64,000 nt of DNA from an uncultured Cellvibrio sp. (GCA_946480695.1 CAMLKG010000021.1:7087-71086), one strand, 5' to 3'; positions 17,101-27,701 are shown, numbered from the stretch's first letter. A program made the numbers and translations. The notes: generated from the letters alone by a model not told the origin.

Positions 17101-19506
17101 CTACTCAAACCAATAGCGACGTTGCGCTTTCCGTTGCTCATGAATAACCGGAACCTTATCCGCGTACCACTCAAACGTAATGGCCCCTGATCCTGCGGTA
17201 TTGAATTCGCGGCTGGGTACGGCTTGGTAGCGCCGCCGCACTAGCGGATGCGGATGGCCGTGCTGGCTGCGAAACCCGGCCGAATAAATAACGTAGCCGG
17301 GCCGGACGTGTTGCACAAACCGCGGGGTGGATGAAGTACGGCTACCGTGGTGCGCCGCGAGTACCAGGGTTAAATCCCGCGGAATTTTTTTCTCACGCAA
17401 CAATTGGTTTTCGACGCGCGCTTCAATATCGCCGGGCAGGAATAATGTTTGGTCGCGGTAGCGAATCAAGAGTACACAGGATTTATTGTTATCCGTTGTC
17501 CGACTATTAATGGATAAGGGCAAAAATTCAAACGCAACATTATGCCAACGCCACCGCTCCTGTGTATGGCAAGTCGCGACAGAAGCCATAGTATTTACAC
17601 GCGCTATTGCAGTGTCATCAACCATGTCACTATCACCTAATAATATTTTCCTTACCTTCACTTTTTCCAAAAAACTTGCGAGGCCGCCGGCATGGTCCAT
17701 ATCCGCATGGCTGATAACCAACGCATCGATAGTTGAAATAGCTTGCGCAAATAAATAGGGCGCAACAATTGCGCCACCCGCATCAAAGCTGTCGGTATAT
17801 TTCGGCCCGGTATCATAGACCAATGTTTTATCTTTTACTTGTACCACCACTGCCGTACCCTGCCCCACATCCAACGTGGTAATTTTTAAATCAGGGGAAT
17901 TTACCGCGGGAATAAAATATCCAAACGCCAGTCCTACCGCCAGGCCACACCAACCTACAGCCCTGGGTATCAAACCTTTTGGCATCAGCAAAACCAAACA
18001 ACCCAGTGCAACTAATAAAATAACAGTGGGGGAAAAGGCAATAATGGGGCTGGCATAATCCCCGGCGGCGTCCAGAATTATTTGCAAAACCAGCGCTAGC
18101 CATTCCATAGCCAGAGCGGAAATTTCCAATAATAAATCGCTCAGTATTGGAACAGCACTGTTCAAAACCGCACTCACCAGCAACAGCGGTACCACCAGAA
18201 ATGTAATCAACGGAATAGCGACGGCATTTGCGAGCGGTGCAACCAGGGAAACGCTACTCGCCAATGCACTCAAGGGAATCAGCAAACCGATAAACATAAC
18301 CCATTGGGAGTGAATAAAACCGATGGCTAAATTGCGCCAGGAAAACCCGCGCCACTGGTCCGCATTGGTTTTAGCAACCCAACGGCCGGAAAAATAAAAT
18401 AGCAACAAAGCCACCGCACCGAACGACAACCAAAAACCCATATCGTAAGCGGCAAGCGGATCAATAATGACAACCAATGCCAGCGCGCAACAAAAAATAT
18501 CAGTAATGCGCACACTGCGTTGCCATAAGCATGCGCAGTAAAAAATCCCCAGCATGATCAAGGTGCGAACGGTGGGAATATTAAAACCGGCTAGCGCGGA
18601 ATAAAAACCGGCGCAAAAAATTGCCATTACCCAGGCAATCACAAACGCAGGACAGGCGCGCCACACAAGCTGGATACATTTACCCACACCCAGTCCGAGA
18701 TAAAACCCAAACAGCGCAAGGAACCCGACATGCAATCCTGAAATAGCAATTAAATGGCTGGTACCCGTTTGCTGCATACGGTTCCACTGTTGCTTTTCCA
18801 CATGCGCGGCATCACCAATCAGCAACGCGATTAAAATTCCACGCTCGGTGGAATTGCTGCGCGACAAAACCCACTGTTGCAATAACTGCCGCTGATAATC
18901 TATCCACTCTCGCCCATTTAATATCGCGGACTGGTTTTCCAATAATAAATTTTGTTTGGAATTGGCAACATAACCTGTTGCACCGATTCCCTGGCGCAGC
19001 AACCAGGCGTGATAATCAAAACCAGATGGATTCGCAAATCCGCGCGGGCGTTTCAAGCGAACCTTGAGTTGCCACACTTGCCCCACTGTCAGTGATGGTA
19101 TTGGAACCGCTTTATTTTTTGCGTAGGCGGGATACCAGCTCAATTGGACTTTATCGGGAAAATCCTGCTGGTCCACAACATCGCCCCGCGTCGTAAATGC
19201 ATGGCGGATATTTACGTTGAAACGTAAACGCTGGCCGCCTGCCTCCGGTAAATCAGTGATGACGCCAATTACCTGCAAATCCCGTCCTGCCAGGGATTCA
19301 TGTAATTGCGCGGATACTAATTGATGCCCGGTATAAATTCCCCATCCTATGCCCAACAAAAAGGCAACGAATCCGTAGGCACGCCGGTAGTGGACACTTG
19401 GCCACACCAAAACAGGTATGCCCCAGAGTAAATCCAGCGGCGGAAGATATGGAAAGAAACTGACGGCAATGACACCGAGGGAAAATAAAACCAAGCGGAT
19501 GGACAT
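17101..19506 (-). CDS. comEC: DNA internalisation protein ComEC/Rec2
   Basis: 801 residues, a polytopic inner-membrane protein that carries single-stranded DNA into the cytoplasm during natural transformation. Order of parts: two or three N-terminal membrane segments; an OB-like DUF4131 region (about 75-200, QVIGVITDLPEAGG); the Competence domain with IALLIGDAAHV and HLIAISGLHVGF (near 230-265) and about eight membrane segments; then a C-terminal metallo-beta-lactamase domain (TTLDVGQGTAVVV, VISHADMDHAGGL, LAAHHGSRTSSTP). All hallmark motifs are present, so it looks functional. It is convergent with glgX across a 50-base gap without an obvious terminator, and divergent from the DUF2062 gene. 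Confidence 0.95.
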   Translation of the reverse strand: MSIRLVLFSLGVIAVSFFPYLPPLDLLWGIPVLVWPSVHYRRAYGFVAFLLGIGWGIYTGHQLVSAQLHESLAGRDLQVIGVITDLPEAGGQRLRFNVNIRHAFTTRGDVVDQQDFPDKVQLSWYPAYAKNKAVPIPSLTVGQVWQLKVRLKRPRGFANPSGFDYHAWLLRQGIGATGYVANSKQNLLLENQSAILNGREWIDYQRQLLQQWVLSRSNSTERGILIALLIGDAAHVEKQQWNRMQQTGTSHLIAISGLHVGFLALFGFYLGLGVGKCIQLVWRACPAFVIAWVMAIFCAGFYSALAGFNIPTVRTLIMLGIFYCACLWQRSVRITDIFCCALALVVIIDPLAAYDMGFWLSFGAVALLLFYFSGRWVAKTNADQWRGFSWRNLAIGFIHSQWVMFIGLLIPLSALASSVSLVAPLANAVAIPLITFLVVPLLLVSAVLNSAVPILSDLLLEISALAMEWLALVLQIILDAAGDYASPIIAFSPTVILLVALGCLVLLMPKGLIPRAVGWCGLAVGLAFGYFIPAVNSPDLKITTLDVGQGTAVVVQVKDKTLVYDTGPKYTDSFDAGGAIVAPYLFAQAISTIDALVISHADMDHAGGLASFLEKVKVRKILLGDSDMVDDTAIARVNTMASVATCHTQERWRWHNVAFEFLPLSINSRTTDNNKSCVLLIRYRDQTLFLPGDIEARVENQLLREKKIPRDLTLVLAAHHGSRTSSTPRFVQHVRPGYVIYSAGFRSQHGHPHPLVRRRYQAVPSREFNTAGSGAITFEWYADKVPVIHEQRKAQRRYWFE

Positions 19507-19678
19507 AAGGCTAATCCCTTAACCGAAAACCGAACTGATAACCTTGTCATCAGATTGTCGCGCAGCTTATGGCATCCTGCATGAGTTACACAAGGCCAGC
19601 AATACCGTCAATAACATGGCCTTGCGCGGATTTTACGGGCATAATGCCCTTCTTTTGGATAGTGACTTGGTTTTCGGC

Positions 19679-20221
19679 ATGGCACGAAAGTTTCTGAAAC
19701 GGTTTATTCCCTCCCCTGCTGCAATTAAAAACAATCCTGCATTCCATTTTTTGGGTGATTTGTTGCACGACCCCAATCTATTCCATTTAAACCGCCACTC
19801 CGTTTCGGTTGCCATGTTTTGGGGCCTGCTAGTGGCGGTATTACCCATTCCCGGCCAAATGCCTGTAGCCGCTGCCGCTGCACTCGTATTTCGCTGCAAC
19901 CTCCCCCTCACTGTTGCGCTTACCTGGATTACCAATCCATTGACCATGCCCTTTTTCTTTTTCATTACCTATCAAATGGGCAGAATGATATTGCAACTGG
20001 ACCCGATTACCCTTACCCAACCCGAATTAAGCTGGGATTGGTTAGCAAATGAATTCGGCCATCTGTGGAAGCCATTGTTAGCGGGTTCCATCATCACCGG
20101 CCTGCTAATTGGTACCCTGGGTTATTTTTCAATGCAGCTTTATTGGCGCTGGCAAGTAAACCACAATTGGAAAAAACGCCAAAAAAAACGTGCTGAACAA
20201 AATACCGAATCCACGAAATAA
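19679..20221 (+). CDS. DUF2062 membrane protein
   Basis: 180 residues. A basic N-terminus (MARKFLKRFIPSP) is followed by LHDPNLFHLNRHSVSVA, a signature of DUF2062. Hydrophobic stretches lie at about 45-75 and 82-100, and another at 130-155, so it is probably an inner-membrane protein with three or so segments. The C-terminus is strongly basic (HNWKKRQKKRAEQ). Function is unknown. I chose ATG 19679 because family members begin with this basic motif; the open frame extends upstream to 19544 but without homologous sequence, and no strong ribosome site marks either start. The comEC-DUF2062-lolC order is conserved in pseudomonads. Confidence 0.85.
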   Translation: MARKFLKRFIPSPAAIKNNPAFHFLGDLLHDPNLFHLNRHSVSVAMFWGLLVAVLPIPGQMPVAAAAALVFRCNLPLTVALTWITNPLTMPFFFFITYQMGRMILQLDPITLTQPELSWDWLANEFGHLWKPLLAGSIITGLLIGTLGYFSMQLYWRWQVNHNWKKRQKKRAEQNTESTK

Positions 20222-20223
20222 AG

Positions 20224-20248
20224 AAGCCCGCAATACGCGGGCTTTTTT
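20224..20248. terminator. Bidirectional terminator between DUF2062 gene and lolE
   Basis: Inverted repeat with arms AAGCCCGC and GCGGGCTT around a 5-base loop, followed by a T-run on the plus strand and a T-rich stretch on the minus side. It lies between two convergent genes and can stop both transcripts. Confidence 0.85.
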
Positions 20249-20257
20249 ATTTCATTA

Positions 20258-21487
20258 TCATTCATAACGTAAAGCATCTGCCGGCTGGATTCTGCTCGCC
20301 CGCCACGCAGGATAGAGCGTAACAAAAAAACTGATTAATAGCGCGGTCACTACAACTTTTATCACATCCGCCGCCACAATTTCAGCAGGCAAATACGTGG
20401 TGGGGTAAACATCTGAATGCAAAAACTGGATACCAAATAATTTTTCAATGCCTTGCACAATCGTCGTGACAAAATGTGAAAGGATAAGCCCTATTACCAA
20501 GCCGATGCTGGTTCCAATTAAACCGATCAAACCGCCCTGCACCATAAAAATCCCCATGATTTCCAGGGTGGATGCGCCCATAGTGCGCAATATGGCGACA
20601 TCCCCCTGCTTATCCACCACCACCATGATCAAAGTGGAAACCAGGTTAAACGCCGCAATGGCAATAATTAAAAACAGCAACATGCCGACCATGTTCTTGG
20701 ACATTTGGATGGATTGGTAAACGCCGCCGTGGGTGCGCATCCAACTGGAACCGTAATAATCCGGTGACAAGTTTTGCATAATGTCGCGAACCGCTTGCGG
20801 GGCAGCAAATAAGTCATCAACCTTCAAACGCACGCCGCTGACTTGCCCGGGGAAACCGGCAATATCAGCGGCCTGGTTTAATTCCATTAACGCCAGCCCG
20901 TTATCTATATCGGTATGCGTATTCAAAATGGCAATGACGTGAACTACTTTGATACGCGGTGCAGCGCCGCCTTCGGCAGGAATAATCAAACTGAGACGCT
21001 GACCTGTCTCCGCCTGGAGTTTTTCCGCGATACCACGCCCGAGCACAATGGCACCCGGTGTTGTTGCAAGTGTATCCAGCGTTCCCGCCGGTAAAAACGC
21101 CGGCAATTTGGAGGTGGTATGTTCCTGTGCCGGATCAATTCCGAAAATCTGCGCAGGAGCCACTGATTTATTCTGGCTAAGCAAACCTTGTAATTGCACA
21201 AAAGGCGTAGCAGCAATTACGCGCGGATGCTCTTTGACCTGGGCAATCAACGCATCAGGATCACTGATCGCTTTGCGATGTAACACACTTGCCTGGGGCA
21301 TAACGCCCAAAATATTTTCGCGCAACTCACGGTCAAATCCGTTCATGATCGACATCACTAAAATCAGTAACGCAACACCGATCACCAAACCCGCGGTAGA
21401 TAAACGCGAAATAAATGAAACTAACTGGCTATGGCGATGCGAGATACCGTAGCGGGTGCCAACCAGGAATATGTAGCGCTTGAACAT
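20258..21487 (-). CDS. lolE: Lipoprotein-releasing ABC transporter permease LolE
   Basis: 409 residues. Part of the LolCDE complex that extracts outer-membrane lipoproteins from the inner membrane and hands them to LolA. Topology is of the MacB/FtsX type: one N-terminal membrane segment (about 23-48, RLSTAGLVIGVALLILVMS), a large periplasmic domain (about 50-260), then three segments near 270-300, 315-345 and 370-395. The ending PAWRASRIQPADALRYE is typical. The start is ATG 21487 (MFKRYIFLVGTRY), which matches the family; the open frame extends a little further upstream. It begins one base after the lolD stop. Confidence 0.94.
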   Translation of the reverse strand: MFKRYIFLVGTRYGISHRHSQLVSFISRLSTAGLVIGVALLILVMSIMNGFDRELRENILGVMPQASVLHRKAISDPDALIAQVKEHPRVIAATPFVQLQGLLSQNKSVAPAQIFGIDPAQEHTTSKLPAFLPAGTLDTLATTPGAIVLGRGIAEKLQAETGQRLSLIIPAEGGAAPRIKVVHVIAILNTHTDIDNGLALMELNQAADIAGFPGQVSGVRLKVDDLFAAPQAVRDIMQNLSPDYYGSSWMRTHGGVYQSIQMSKNMVGMLLFLIIAIAAFNLVSTLIMVVVDKQGDVAILRTMGASTLEIMGIFMVQGGLIGLIGTSIGLVIGLILSHFVTTIVQGIEKLFGIQFLHSDVYPTTYLPAEIVAADVIKVVVTALLISFFVTLYPAWRASRIQPADALRYE

Positions 21488-21488
21488 A

Positions 21489-22208
21489 TCAGTTCCCAAC
21501 AACGAGCAAATTGCCGTCGCGCAATTCACCTTCAGTCAAGGTCAGTGTCCGGTCCATACGCGCAGCGAGGCGCGGGTCATGGGTTACCACAACAAAGCTG
21601 GTGCCGATTGAGCTATTTAAATCCAGCATCAGGGATTGGATGGACTCCGCCGCGTGGGTATCCAGGTTGCCCGTTGGCTCGTCCATCAATACACACGCCG
21701 GGTTAGTCACCAACGCACGGGCAATCGCCACCCGTTGGCGCTCACCGCCGGAAAGTTCGGATGGTTTGTGGTTAACGCGTTTGGCAAGCCCGACTCGCGT
21801 CAATAACGCCAGCGCGCGCGCTTTGGACTCCGCAATGGAATGCCTGCCGATCAATAACGGCATGGACACATTTTCCAGCGCGGTGAATTCGGGCAGTAAA
21901 TGATGGAACTGATAAACAAAACCAAGGCTGCGATTGCGCAAGCGGCCGCGTTCATCTGCGCTCAAGCGCGATAAATGTTGATTCGCTACCCTGACCTCGC
22001 CGCTATCGGGAACATCCAGGCCGCCGAGGATATTTAATAGGGTTGATTTGCCGGAGCCCGATGCGCCGACAATCGCGACCCGCTCACCAGGAAGAATGCG
22101 CAAATTCACATTGCTCAACACATTCACCGCCAGTGCGCCCTGGCCGTAATGTTTACTGACCTGCTGGCACTCAAGCACAGGGCTGGCGTTATTCATAGCA
22201 ATACCCAT
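21489..22208 (-). CDS. lolD: Lipoprotein-releasing ABC transporter ATPase LolD
   Basis: About 239 residues; the ATPase that powers LolCE. Walker [11 protein letters not shown]-loop in [17 protein letters not shown], signature [15 protein letters not shown], Walker [12 protein letters not shown] and the switch His in VVVTHD are all visible. The [16 protein letters not shown] stretch is the LolD hallmark that separates it from other ABC ATPases. Start choice is open between TTG 22211, ATG 22208 and ATG 22196; none has a strong ribosome site. It lies between the two permease genes in the conserved lolC-lolD-lolE order. Confidence 0.95.
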   Translation of the reverse strand: MGIAMNNASPVLECQQVSKHYGQGALAVNVLSNVNLRILPGERVAIVGASGSGKSTLLNILGGLDVPDSGEVRVANQHLSRLSADERGRLRNRSLGFVYQFHHLLPEFTALENVSMPLLIGRHSIAESKARALALLTRVGLAKRVNHKPSELSGGERQRVAIARALVTNPACVLMDEPTGNLDTHAAESIQSLMLDLNSSIGTSFVVVTHDPRLAARMDRTLTLTEGELRDGNLLVVGN

Positions 22209-22222
22209 CAAGACAAAATAAT

Positions 22223-23461
22223 TTATTCATAACGCAATGCTTCCGCCGGTTCGATTTGCGCCGCGCGATAAGCCGGATACAAGGTCGCCAAAAAACTTAG
22301 CCCCAGGGCAATACCGCAAATAATGATTACATCCTGCCACAGCAATACCGAGGGCAATTGGGTAATGAAATAAACCTCGGGATCAAAAACCTGTAAGCCG
22401 ATTAAGGATTCAAGCCCCGCCATAATCGAGGTTAAGGTGAGGGCGACAAGGCAACCGAGAATAGCGCCGACAAACGTACCGATAAAACCCACCGCGCTGC
22501 CCTGCACGATAAATATCGCCATCACCTGGCGCGCACTTAAACCCAGGGTACGCAACACCGCAATATCGGAACGTTTATCGGCCACCATTAATACCAGGCT
22601 GGAAACAATATTAAACGCCGCTACGGCGATGATAATCATGAGCAATGAGGCAACAACAATTTTTTCCATCTTCACCGCCTGGAACAAACTGCCCTGGGTT
22701 TGGCTCCAGTCCCTTACCCGGAATTCATCACCAAGGTTCGCACGCACCTGATGCATAATCGGGCCGGCTGCATACAAATCTTCCGTTTTCACGTGCAGGC
22801 CTTGCACGCCGGATTGCCGCAAAAATTTTTGGGCATCGGCTAAGTGGATTAACGCGAGTGTGCTATCCACCTGCGCCCCGACCTCAAATACGCCGACCAG
22901 GGTAAAGTTGCGCGAACGCGTAAAGGCTCCCATTGGCGTGATATTAATTTCGGGGGAAGTAACGCGAATTTTGTCGCCGGGTGCCAACATTAACCGGCTT
23001 GCCAGTATCCTGCCCATGACAATTCCGTACTCGCCGGGTAGTAGTTGAGCCATATCGCCGACAATCATGTGCTGGTCAACTACCGAGACTTTCGCCTCGG
23101 CTTGCGGGTCTATGCCATGCAGCTCTATCGCTTCCACCCCACCCGCATAGGTCACCATCGCTGAGCTTTGGATATAGGGCGCGGAAGCCTGGACACCGGG
23201 TTGAGCATCCACTTTTGCAGCTAATGCAGGCCAATCCTTTACCATCGGTTGCTGGTCGATAAAGCCGTGGGGGATCACATTCAGGATTCGCTCTTTCATC
23301 TCGCGGTCAAAGCCGTTCATGACTGAGAGCACAATAATCAAAGCCATAACCCCCAACGCCATACCCACCAGGGAAAAGGCGCTGATAAAGGAAATAAATT
23401 GATTGCGACGCTTGGCGCGGGTGTAGCGCAAGCCTATGTAAAGTGGGATATTTTTTAGCAT
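22223..23461 (-). CDS. lolC: Lipoprotein-releasing ABC transporter permease LolC
   Basis: 412 residues, the permease partner of LolE in the inner membrane; in E. coli LolC is the subunit that docks LolA. Membrane segment near residues 22-47 ([20 protein letters not shown]), periplasmic domain to about 270, then three C-terminal segments and the ending [35 protein letters not shown] at the N-terminus is a family signature and fixes the start at ATG 23461; an in-frame ATG lies upstream at 23488. First gene of the lolCDE operon, divergent from the PilZ gene across about 140 bases, which should hold both promoters. Confidence 0.94.
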   Translation of the reverse strand: MLKNIPLYIGLRYTRAKRRNQFISFISAFSLVGMALGVMALIIVLSVMNGFDREMKERILNVIPHGFIDQQPMVKDWPALAAKVDAQPGVQASAPYIQSSAMVTYAGGVEAIELHGIDPQAEAKVSVVDQHMIVGDMAQLLPGEYGIVMGRILASRLMLAPGDKIRVTSPEINITPMGAFTRSRNFTLVGVFEVGAQVDSTLALIHLADAQKFLRQSGVQGLHVKTEDLYAAGPIMHQVRANLGDEFRVRDWSQTQGSLFQAVKMEKIVVASLLMIIIAVAAFNIVSSLVLMVADKRSDIAVLRTLGLSARQVMAIFIVQGSAVGFIGTFVGAILGCLVALTLTSIMAGLESLIGLQVFDPEVYFITQLPSVLLWQDVIIICGIALGLSFLATLYPAYRAAQIEPAEALRYE

Positions 23462-23603
23462 GGGCGCATTAAACCCAATTGCCTCCATTTGCTCAAGCAA
23501 AACCGGATAAGCCTCAAATAAAACCCCGTCCGCCTTACGCGGACCCAACGCTTAGCGCCGCATATGCTATGTTTAACTGCATCACAATCCGGAAGGTCCG
23601 TTT

Positions 23604-24176
23604 ATGAGTGAACGTCGTAGTTACTTTCGCATCGATGAAAGTATCGCCCTTGAATTTAAAGAGGTAGAGGAAATAACCGCTAATACTGCCGCCGCAGAAT
23701 TGCAATTTCCCAATACAACCTCGTTAAAGCTATTCGCGGAGCTGCGCAAAATCGATAACGACAATGCCCATCTGTTCCACCAGATCAAGGAAACCAGTCG
23801 CGCCCTGGGCGAATACCTGCATAACCTGAATCGCAAGATAGATATTATCAGCCAGCAATTGATGGCCGACTCAAAACCCCTTCCCCCCTCTAAAACGATA
23901 AAGCAAGTGAACCTGAGCGAAGGCGGCATTGCCTTCGGGAGTTCCCGCCCATTGGAAGTGAACGGTCATATCGCCTTGCGCCTGATTTTTTTACCGAGTA
24001 ATGCCGGGCTGGTACTTTTTGCCAGGATCATTCGCTGTGAACCAAGTAACACCGGTGAATATCAGATTGCGGCAAAATTTCATCGTGTCAGTGATGGCCA
24101 GCAACAATTGATCGGGCAACAAATTATGCGCGCGCAGATGGCCGAGCGCCGCAAGAGCCAGCAATATCTACAATAG
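23604..24176 (+). CDS. PilZ-domain protein, probable c-di-GMP effector
   Basis: 190 residues. The N-terminal RRSYFR and the central NLSEGGIAFG correspond to the RxxxR and (D/N)xSxxG motifs that bind cyclic di-GMP, here split by an insertion of about 90 residues with coiled-coil character (IKETSRALGEYLHNLNRKIDI). The C-terminal part forms the PilZ beta-barrel (VLFARIIRCEPSNTGEYQIAAKF). A good GGAAGG ribosome site precedes ATG 23604. The same gene follows lolC in Pseudomonas. Partner and output are unknown; c-di-GMP binding is inferred from the motifs. Confidence 0.88.
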   Translation: MSERRSYFRIDESIALEFKEVEEITANTAAAELQFPNTTSLKLFAELRKIDNDNAHLFHQIKETSRALGEYLHNLNRKIDIISQQLMADSKPLPPSKTIKQVNLSEGGIAFGSSRPLEVNGHIALRLIFLPSNAGLVLFARIIRCEPSNTGEYQIAAKFHRVSDGQQQLIGQQIMRAQMAERRKSQQYLQ

Positions 24177-24233
24177 CTCTATTTACAATAACTCCATTGC
24201 AATAACCCGGATGAAAATTTAAGGGCAGCAACC

Positions 24234-24569
24234 ATGTTCCGTAAAAATCCTTTAGTAACCGCCACCTTCCTTATAGCGACACTTACACCAATACATAGTG
24301 TCATTGCCGAAGAAATCCGTATTCCGGTCGGTGAGCAAGCCAAAACCCAACCGGCCGTAGACATGCCCACCAAAGGTATGAGCAAGGAACGCGTGCGGAG
24401 CCTATATGGGGAACCATTGGAGGAAGTTCCAGGCAAAGGCCAACCGCCCATTTCGCGCTGGAAATACCGGGAATTTACTGTGTATTTTGATAGCAATACA
24501 GTAATCCATTGCGTCAGGAATTTTCACCCAAAGACGCAACCGGCTACCGAAAACAACATACAACAATAA
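24234..24569 (+). CDS. Small exported BamE/SmpA-like protein
   Basis: 111 residues with a signal peptide (about 1-25, ending SVIA before EEIRIP). It has no lipobox Cys, so it is probably periplasmic rather than a lipoprotein. The core KGMSKERVRSLYGEPLEEV ... QPPISRWKYREFTVYFDS ... VIHCV resembles the two-helix, three-strand BamE/SmpA-OmlA fold. Similar short proteins of unknown function occur at this locus in pseudomonads. The ATG follows an AAGGG site. It lies about 57 bases after the PilZ gene on the same strand and faces sthA. Function not known. Confidence 0.78.
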   Translation: MFRKNPLVTATFLIATLTPIHSVIAEEIRIPVGEQAKTQPAVDMPTKGMSKERVRSLYGEPLEEVPGKGQPPISRWKYREFTVYFDSNTVIHCVRNFHPKTQPATENNIQQ

Positions 24570-24591
24570 AAAATAATAATCGAACGGGAAT

Positions 24592-24620
24592 AAAAAAGGC
24601 GCGATTACCTGCGCCTTAAA
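24592..24620. terminator. Bidirectional terminator between BamE-like gene and sthA
   Basis: Arms AAGGCGC and GCGCCTT with an 8-base loop. A-rich sequence on the left and T/A sequence on the right give U-tracts in both directions. It separates convergent genes. Confidence 0.78.
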
Positions 24621-24631
24621 AATGCAGGTTA

Positions 24632-26047
24632 TTAGCGACGGCTAATGCGGTTTACACCATCCAATGCCGCAATTCGATACGCCTCCGCCATTGTCGGATA
24701 ATTGAAAATATTATTGAGGAAATAATGGATGGTATTGCCCTCGCCAGTTTGCTTCATGATGGCTTGACCGATGTGGACAATCTCAGCCGCCTCCGCACCA
24801 AAGCAATGAACACCGAGGATTTCAAGGGTATCGACATGGAAAAGGATTTTTAACATGCCGACATCTTCACCGCTGATTTGGCCACGCGCCGTATTTTTAA
24901 ATAATGCGCGCCCTACTTCGTAAGGTACTTTCGCCTGGGTTAATTCTGTTTCAGTTTTGCCCACCGAACTGATTTCCGGCAAGGTATAAATACCCGTCGG
25001 GACATCGTGGACCAATTTGCATTGATCACCAAAAATACCGCCGGTGACCGCGCGCCCCTGGCCATAGGACGCACTTGCCAAACTGGGCCAACCAATTACA
25101 TCACCCACCGCGTAAATATTTTCCACCTCCGTACGATAGGATTCATCCACCTTTAAATTGCCACGATGATCCGCTTTCAAACCTACCGCATCGAGGTTCA
25201 ACGCATCGGTATTACCGCTGCGGCCGTTACACCACAGAATTGCATCGGCTTTCAAACGCTTGCCGGATTTTAAAAACAAGGTGACGCTATGATCACTTGC
25301 TTCAATTGCTTCGTACTCTTCACCATGCCGAACAGTGACGCCGTTATCGCGCAGGTGATAACTCAATGCATCGGAAATTTCATCATCCAGGAATGAGAGC
25401 AAGCGGTCACGGTTATTAATTAAATCTACGCGCATACCCAAACCGGAAAAGATTGATGCGTATTCGCAACCAATAACACCGGCACCATAGATAATGATGT
25501 GACGCGGTGTATGCTCCATTTCCAGGATCGTATCGCTGTCATAAATACGCGGATGGGTGAAATCGACATCGACCGGACGATAAGGGCTGGAGCCCGTAGC
25601 GATTACAATCTTTTCCGCGTAAATAATTTCACTGCCACCATCCAGTATCGACAGGTTCACATGGTTGGCGTCGATAAAAGAAGCCTGGCCTATATGTACC
25701 TTAACGCGATTGCGCACATAGAAATTCGTATGTAATTCCACTTGTTTGGGAATTACCCTGGCTGCGGATTGCAATACAAGGGGGAAAGTTAAACGGCGGC
25801 TATCGCCGATTTCGCGAAAAAGGCTGTTACTTTTAAATTGAATAATTTGTTTGACAACATGACGCAGGGATTTGGAAGGGATAGTACCCTTGTGCGCACA
25901 ACTTCCACCCACCAATGCCCTGTTTTCAATCACGGCAACCCGCTTGCCGATTTTGGAGGCTGCAATCGCAGCGCTTTCGCCCGAAGGGCCGGAACCAATT
26001 ACCAAAAGATCGTAGCTGTGATCTGCCGACTTTTTACGACCAGTCAA
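24632..26047 (-). CDS. sthA: Soluble pyridine nucleotide transhydrogenase (NAD(P)+)
   Basis: 471 residues, a cytoplasmic flavoprotein that moves hydride between NADPH and NAD+. FAD motif [10 protein letters not shown] lies at about 18-27. [17 protein letters not shown] contains only one of the two redox cysteines of related reductases, as expected for SthA. A second nucleotide motif is [15 protein letters not shown], then [18 protein letters not shown] and the C-terminal [16 protein letters not shown]. Start: no ATG exists before the FAD motif, but TTG 26047 is preceded by AAGGGG at good spacing, so a TTG start is likely. It lies 63 bases downstream of nqrM on the same strand and could share its transcript. 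Confidence 0.95.
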   Translation of the reverse strand: MTGRKKSADHSYDLLVIGSGPSGESAAIAASKIGKRVAVIENRALVGGSCAHKGTIPSKSLRHVVKQIIQFKSNSLFREIGDSRRLTFPLVLQSAARVIPKQVELHTNFYVRNRVKVHIGQASFIDANHVNLSILDGGSEIIYAEKIVIATGSSPYRPVDVDFTHPRIYDSDTILEMEHTPRHIIIYGAGVIGCEYASIFSGLGMRVDLINNRDRLLSFLDDEISDALSYHLRDNGVTVRHGEEYEAIEASDHSVTLFLKSGKRLKADAILWCNGRSGNTDALNLDAVGLKADHRGNLKVDESYRTEVENIYAVGDVIGWPSLASASYGQGRAVTGGIFGDQCKLVHDVPTGIYTLPEISSVGKTETELTQAKVPYEVGRALFKNTARGQISGEDVGMLKILFHVDTLEILGVHCFGAEAAEIVHIGQAIMKQTGEGNTIHYFLNNIFNYPTMAEAYRIAALDGVNRISRR

Positions 26048-26110
26048 TTTATTCCCCTTAGCTGAAATTATCGATGCCCTGACAGTCTAGCAACAAATAT
26101 TCCGCAGTAT

Positions 26111-26365
26111 TTATTCTTTTGATGGCTTGCTCGCATCGTAAGCGAGGCCTTTCGCTTCAGCCTTAGGTGCAAGCGGATTCGCTTTTTGCTCTGCACACTT
26201 GGCTTCATCCCCGCCACACAATTCACACACATAATTGGGATCACCCAATGCCTTACCGACCCCACCGCATGAGCCGGAAACCGGCTTTCTACCAGCCAAT
26301 ACACTTATGGACAGCGCTAATGCGACGAACAACATTATTACCAGAGTAACCAGAAGGACTGCCAT
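26111..26365 (-). CDS. nqrM: Na+-NQR maturation protein NqrM
   Basis: 84 residues. One N-terminal membrane segment (about 2-23, VLLVTLVIMLFVALALSISV) is followed by a Cys-rich part with CGG, CELCGGD and a further Cys. The four-Cys pattern and length identify the NqrM (formerly DUF539) family, needed to deliver the iron that NqrD and NqrE bind in the membrane. GGAG precedes the ATG. It lies just downstream of nqrF but behind a terminator-like hairpin. The flavin transferase gene apbE, which often sits between nqrF and nqrM, is absent here. Confidence 0.92.
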   Translation of the reverse strand: MAVLLVTLVIMLFVALALSISVLAGRKPVSGSCGGVGKALGDPNYVCELCGGDEAKCAEQKANPLAPKAEAKGLAYDASKPSKE

Positions 26366-26417
26366 GATTCACTCCAAGGCGTAAACGCCAGTTAAAAATT
26401 CAACAAACCTAAAACAA

Positions 26418-26447
26418 AAAACGAGGCGGTTTACCCTGCCTCGTTTT
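26418..26447 (-). terminator. Terminator after nqrF
   Basis: Perfect 10-base arms AAAACGAGGC/GCCTCGTTTT around a 10-base loop, ending in a T-run when read on the minus strand. It should end most nqrABCDEF transcripts ahead of nqrM. Confidence 0.85.
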
Positions 26448-26456
26448 CCTTATGCC

Positions 26457-27680
26457 TTAACCACCGAAGTCGTCGAGCAAAATATTTTCGTCTTCAACAC
26501 CCAGACTCTTCAACATTTTGATCACCGCGGCGTTCATCATTGGTGGGCCGCACATATAGAACTCGCAATCTTCCGGTGCCGGATGGTCTTTCAGATAGTT
26601 CTCATACAAAACGTTATGAATAAAACCTGTCAATCCCGTCCAATTGTCTTCCGGCTGCGGGTCCGATAACGCGATGTGCCATTTGAAGTTCTCGTTCTCC
26701 GCCTGGAGCATATCGTAATCTTCTTTATAGAAGAGTTCACGCAACGAACGGGCACCATACCAGAAGGTCATCTTGCGTTTGGTTTTCAACCGACGCAATT
26801 GATCGAAAATATGCGAGCGCATCGGAGCCATACCCGCACCACCACCGATAAATACCATTTCCGCGTCGGTTTGTTTGGCAAAGAATTCGCCGAATGGACC
26901 GTAAACAGTAACTTTATCGCCTGGCTTCAAACCGAATACATACGAGGACATTTTGCCCGGCGGAATACCCTGCGATTTTGGCGGAGGTGTTGCAATACGG
27001 ATATTGAATTTAACAACGCCTTTCTCCTCAGGGTAGTTAGCCATGGAATATGCACGGATAACTGTTTCATCCACTTTAGATTCGAGATTAAAGAAGCCAA
27101 AACGTTCCCAGTCGCCACGGTACTCAGGGGCTACGTCAAAGTCAGAAAATTTGACGTGATGCGGTGGTGCTTCCAACTGCACGTACCCCCCTGCGCGGAA
27201 ATCCACACTTTCACCCTCGGGTAAACGCAGCGTTAACTCCTTAATGAAAGTCGCTACGTTCGGATTGGATTCCACCGTCGTAACCCATTGCTTAACACCA
27301 AACACCTCTTCCGGTACATGGATTTTCATGTTCTGCTTAACCGGAACCTGGCAACTCAAACGCCAGCCTTCGTTTTGCTCGCGACGGTTAAAATGCGCTT
27401 CTTCCGTCGGCAAAATTGAGCCGCCGCCATCATTCACTACGCAACGGCATTGGGCGCAACTACCGCCACCGCCACAGGCTGAAGCCAGGAATACGTTATT
27501 GGCGGCGAGTGTTTGCAAAAGTTTTCCGCCGGCGGGAACTGTAATGGTTTTCTCATCATTAATGAGAATTTGTACATCCCCGCTGTTTACCAATTTTGCT
27601 TGCGCGATAAGGATAACCACCACCAGTGCAAGCACGATGAAGGTGAACATCCCTACGCCTAATAAAATCTCAGTAGTCAT
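26457..27680 (-). CDS. nqrF: Na+-translocating NADH:quinone reductase subunit F
   Basis: 407 residues, the NADH-oxidising entry subunit. An N-terminal membrane anchor (about 5-27) is followed by a ferredoxin domain with the [2Fe-2S] cysteines in [13 protein letters not shown] near 70-82 plus a later Cys. The FAD part has RAYSMANYP near 211 and the NADH part [12 protein letters not shown] near 275. The C-terminus carries [16 protein letters not shown]. The ATG at 27680 has a GGGGAAG ribosome site. It is the last of six co-oriented nqr genes. The complex pumps Na+ while reducing ubiquinone. Confidence 0.97.
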   Translation of the reverse strand: MTTEILLGVGMFTFIVLALVVVILIAQAKLVNSGDVQILINDEKTITVPAGGKLLQTLAANNVFLASACGGGGSCAQCRCVVNDGGGSILPTEEAHFNRREQNEGWRLSCQVPVKQNMKIHVPEEVFGVKQWVTTVESNPNVATFIKELTLRLPEGESVDFRAGGYVQLEAPPHHVKFSDFDVAPEYRGDWERFGFFNLESKVDETVIRAYSMANYPEEKGVVKFNIRIATPPPKSQGIPPGKMSSYVFGLKPGDKVTVYGPFGEFFAKQTDAEMVFIGGGAGMAPMRSHIFDQLRRLKTKRKMTFWYGARSLRELFYKEDYDMLQAENENFKWHIALSDPQPEDNWTGLTGFIHNVLYENYLKDHPAPEDCEFYMCGPPMMNAAVIKMLKSLGVEDENILLDDFGG

Positions 27681-27701
27681 TCAGATACTTCCCCGCTTCG
27701 C

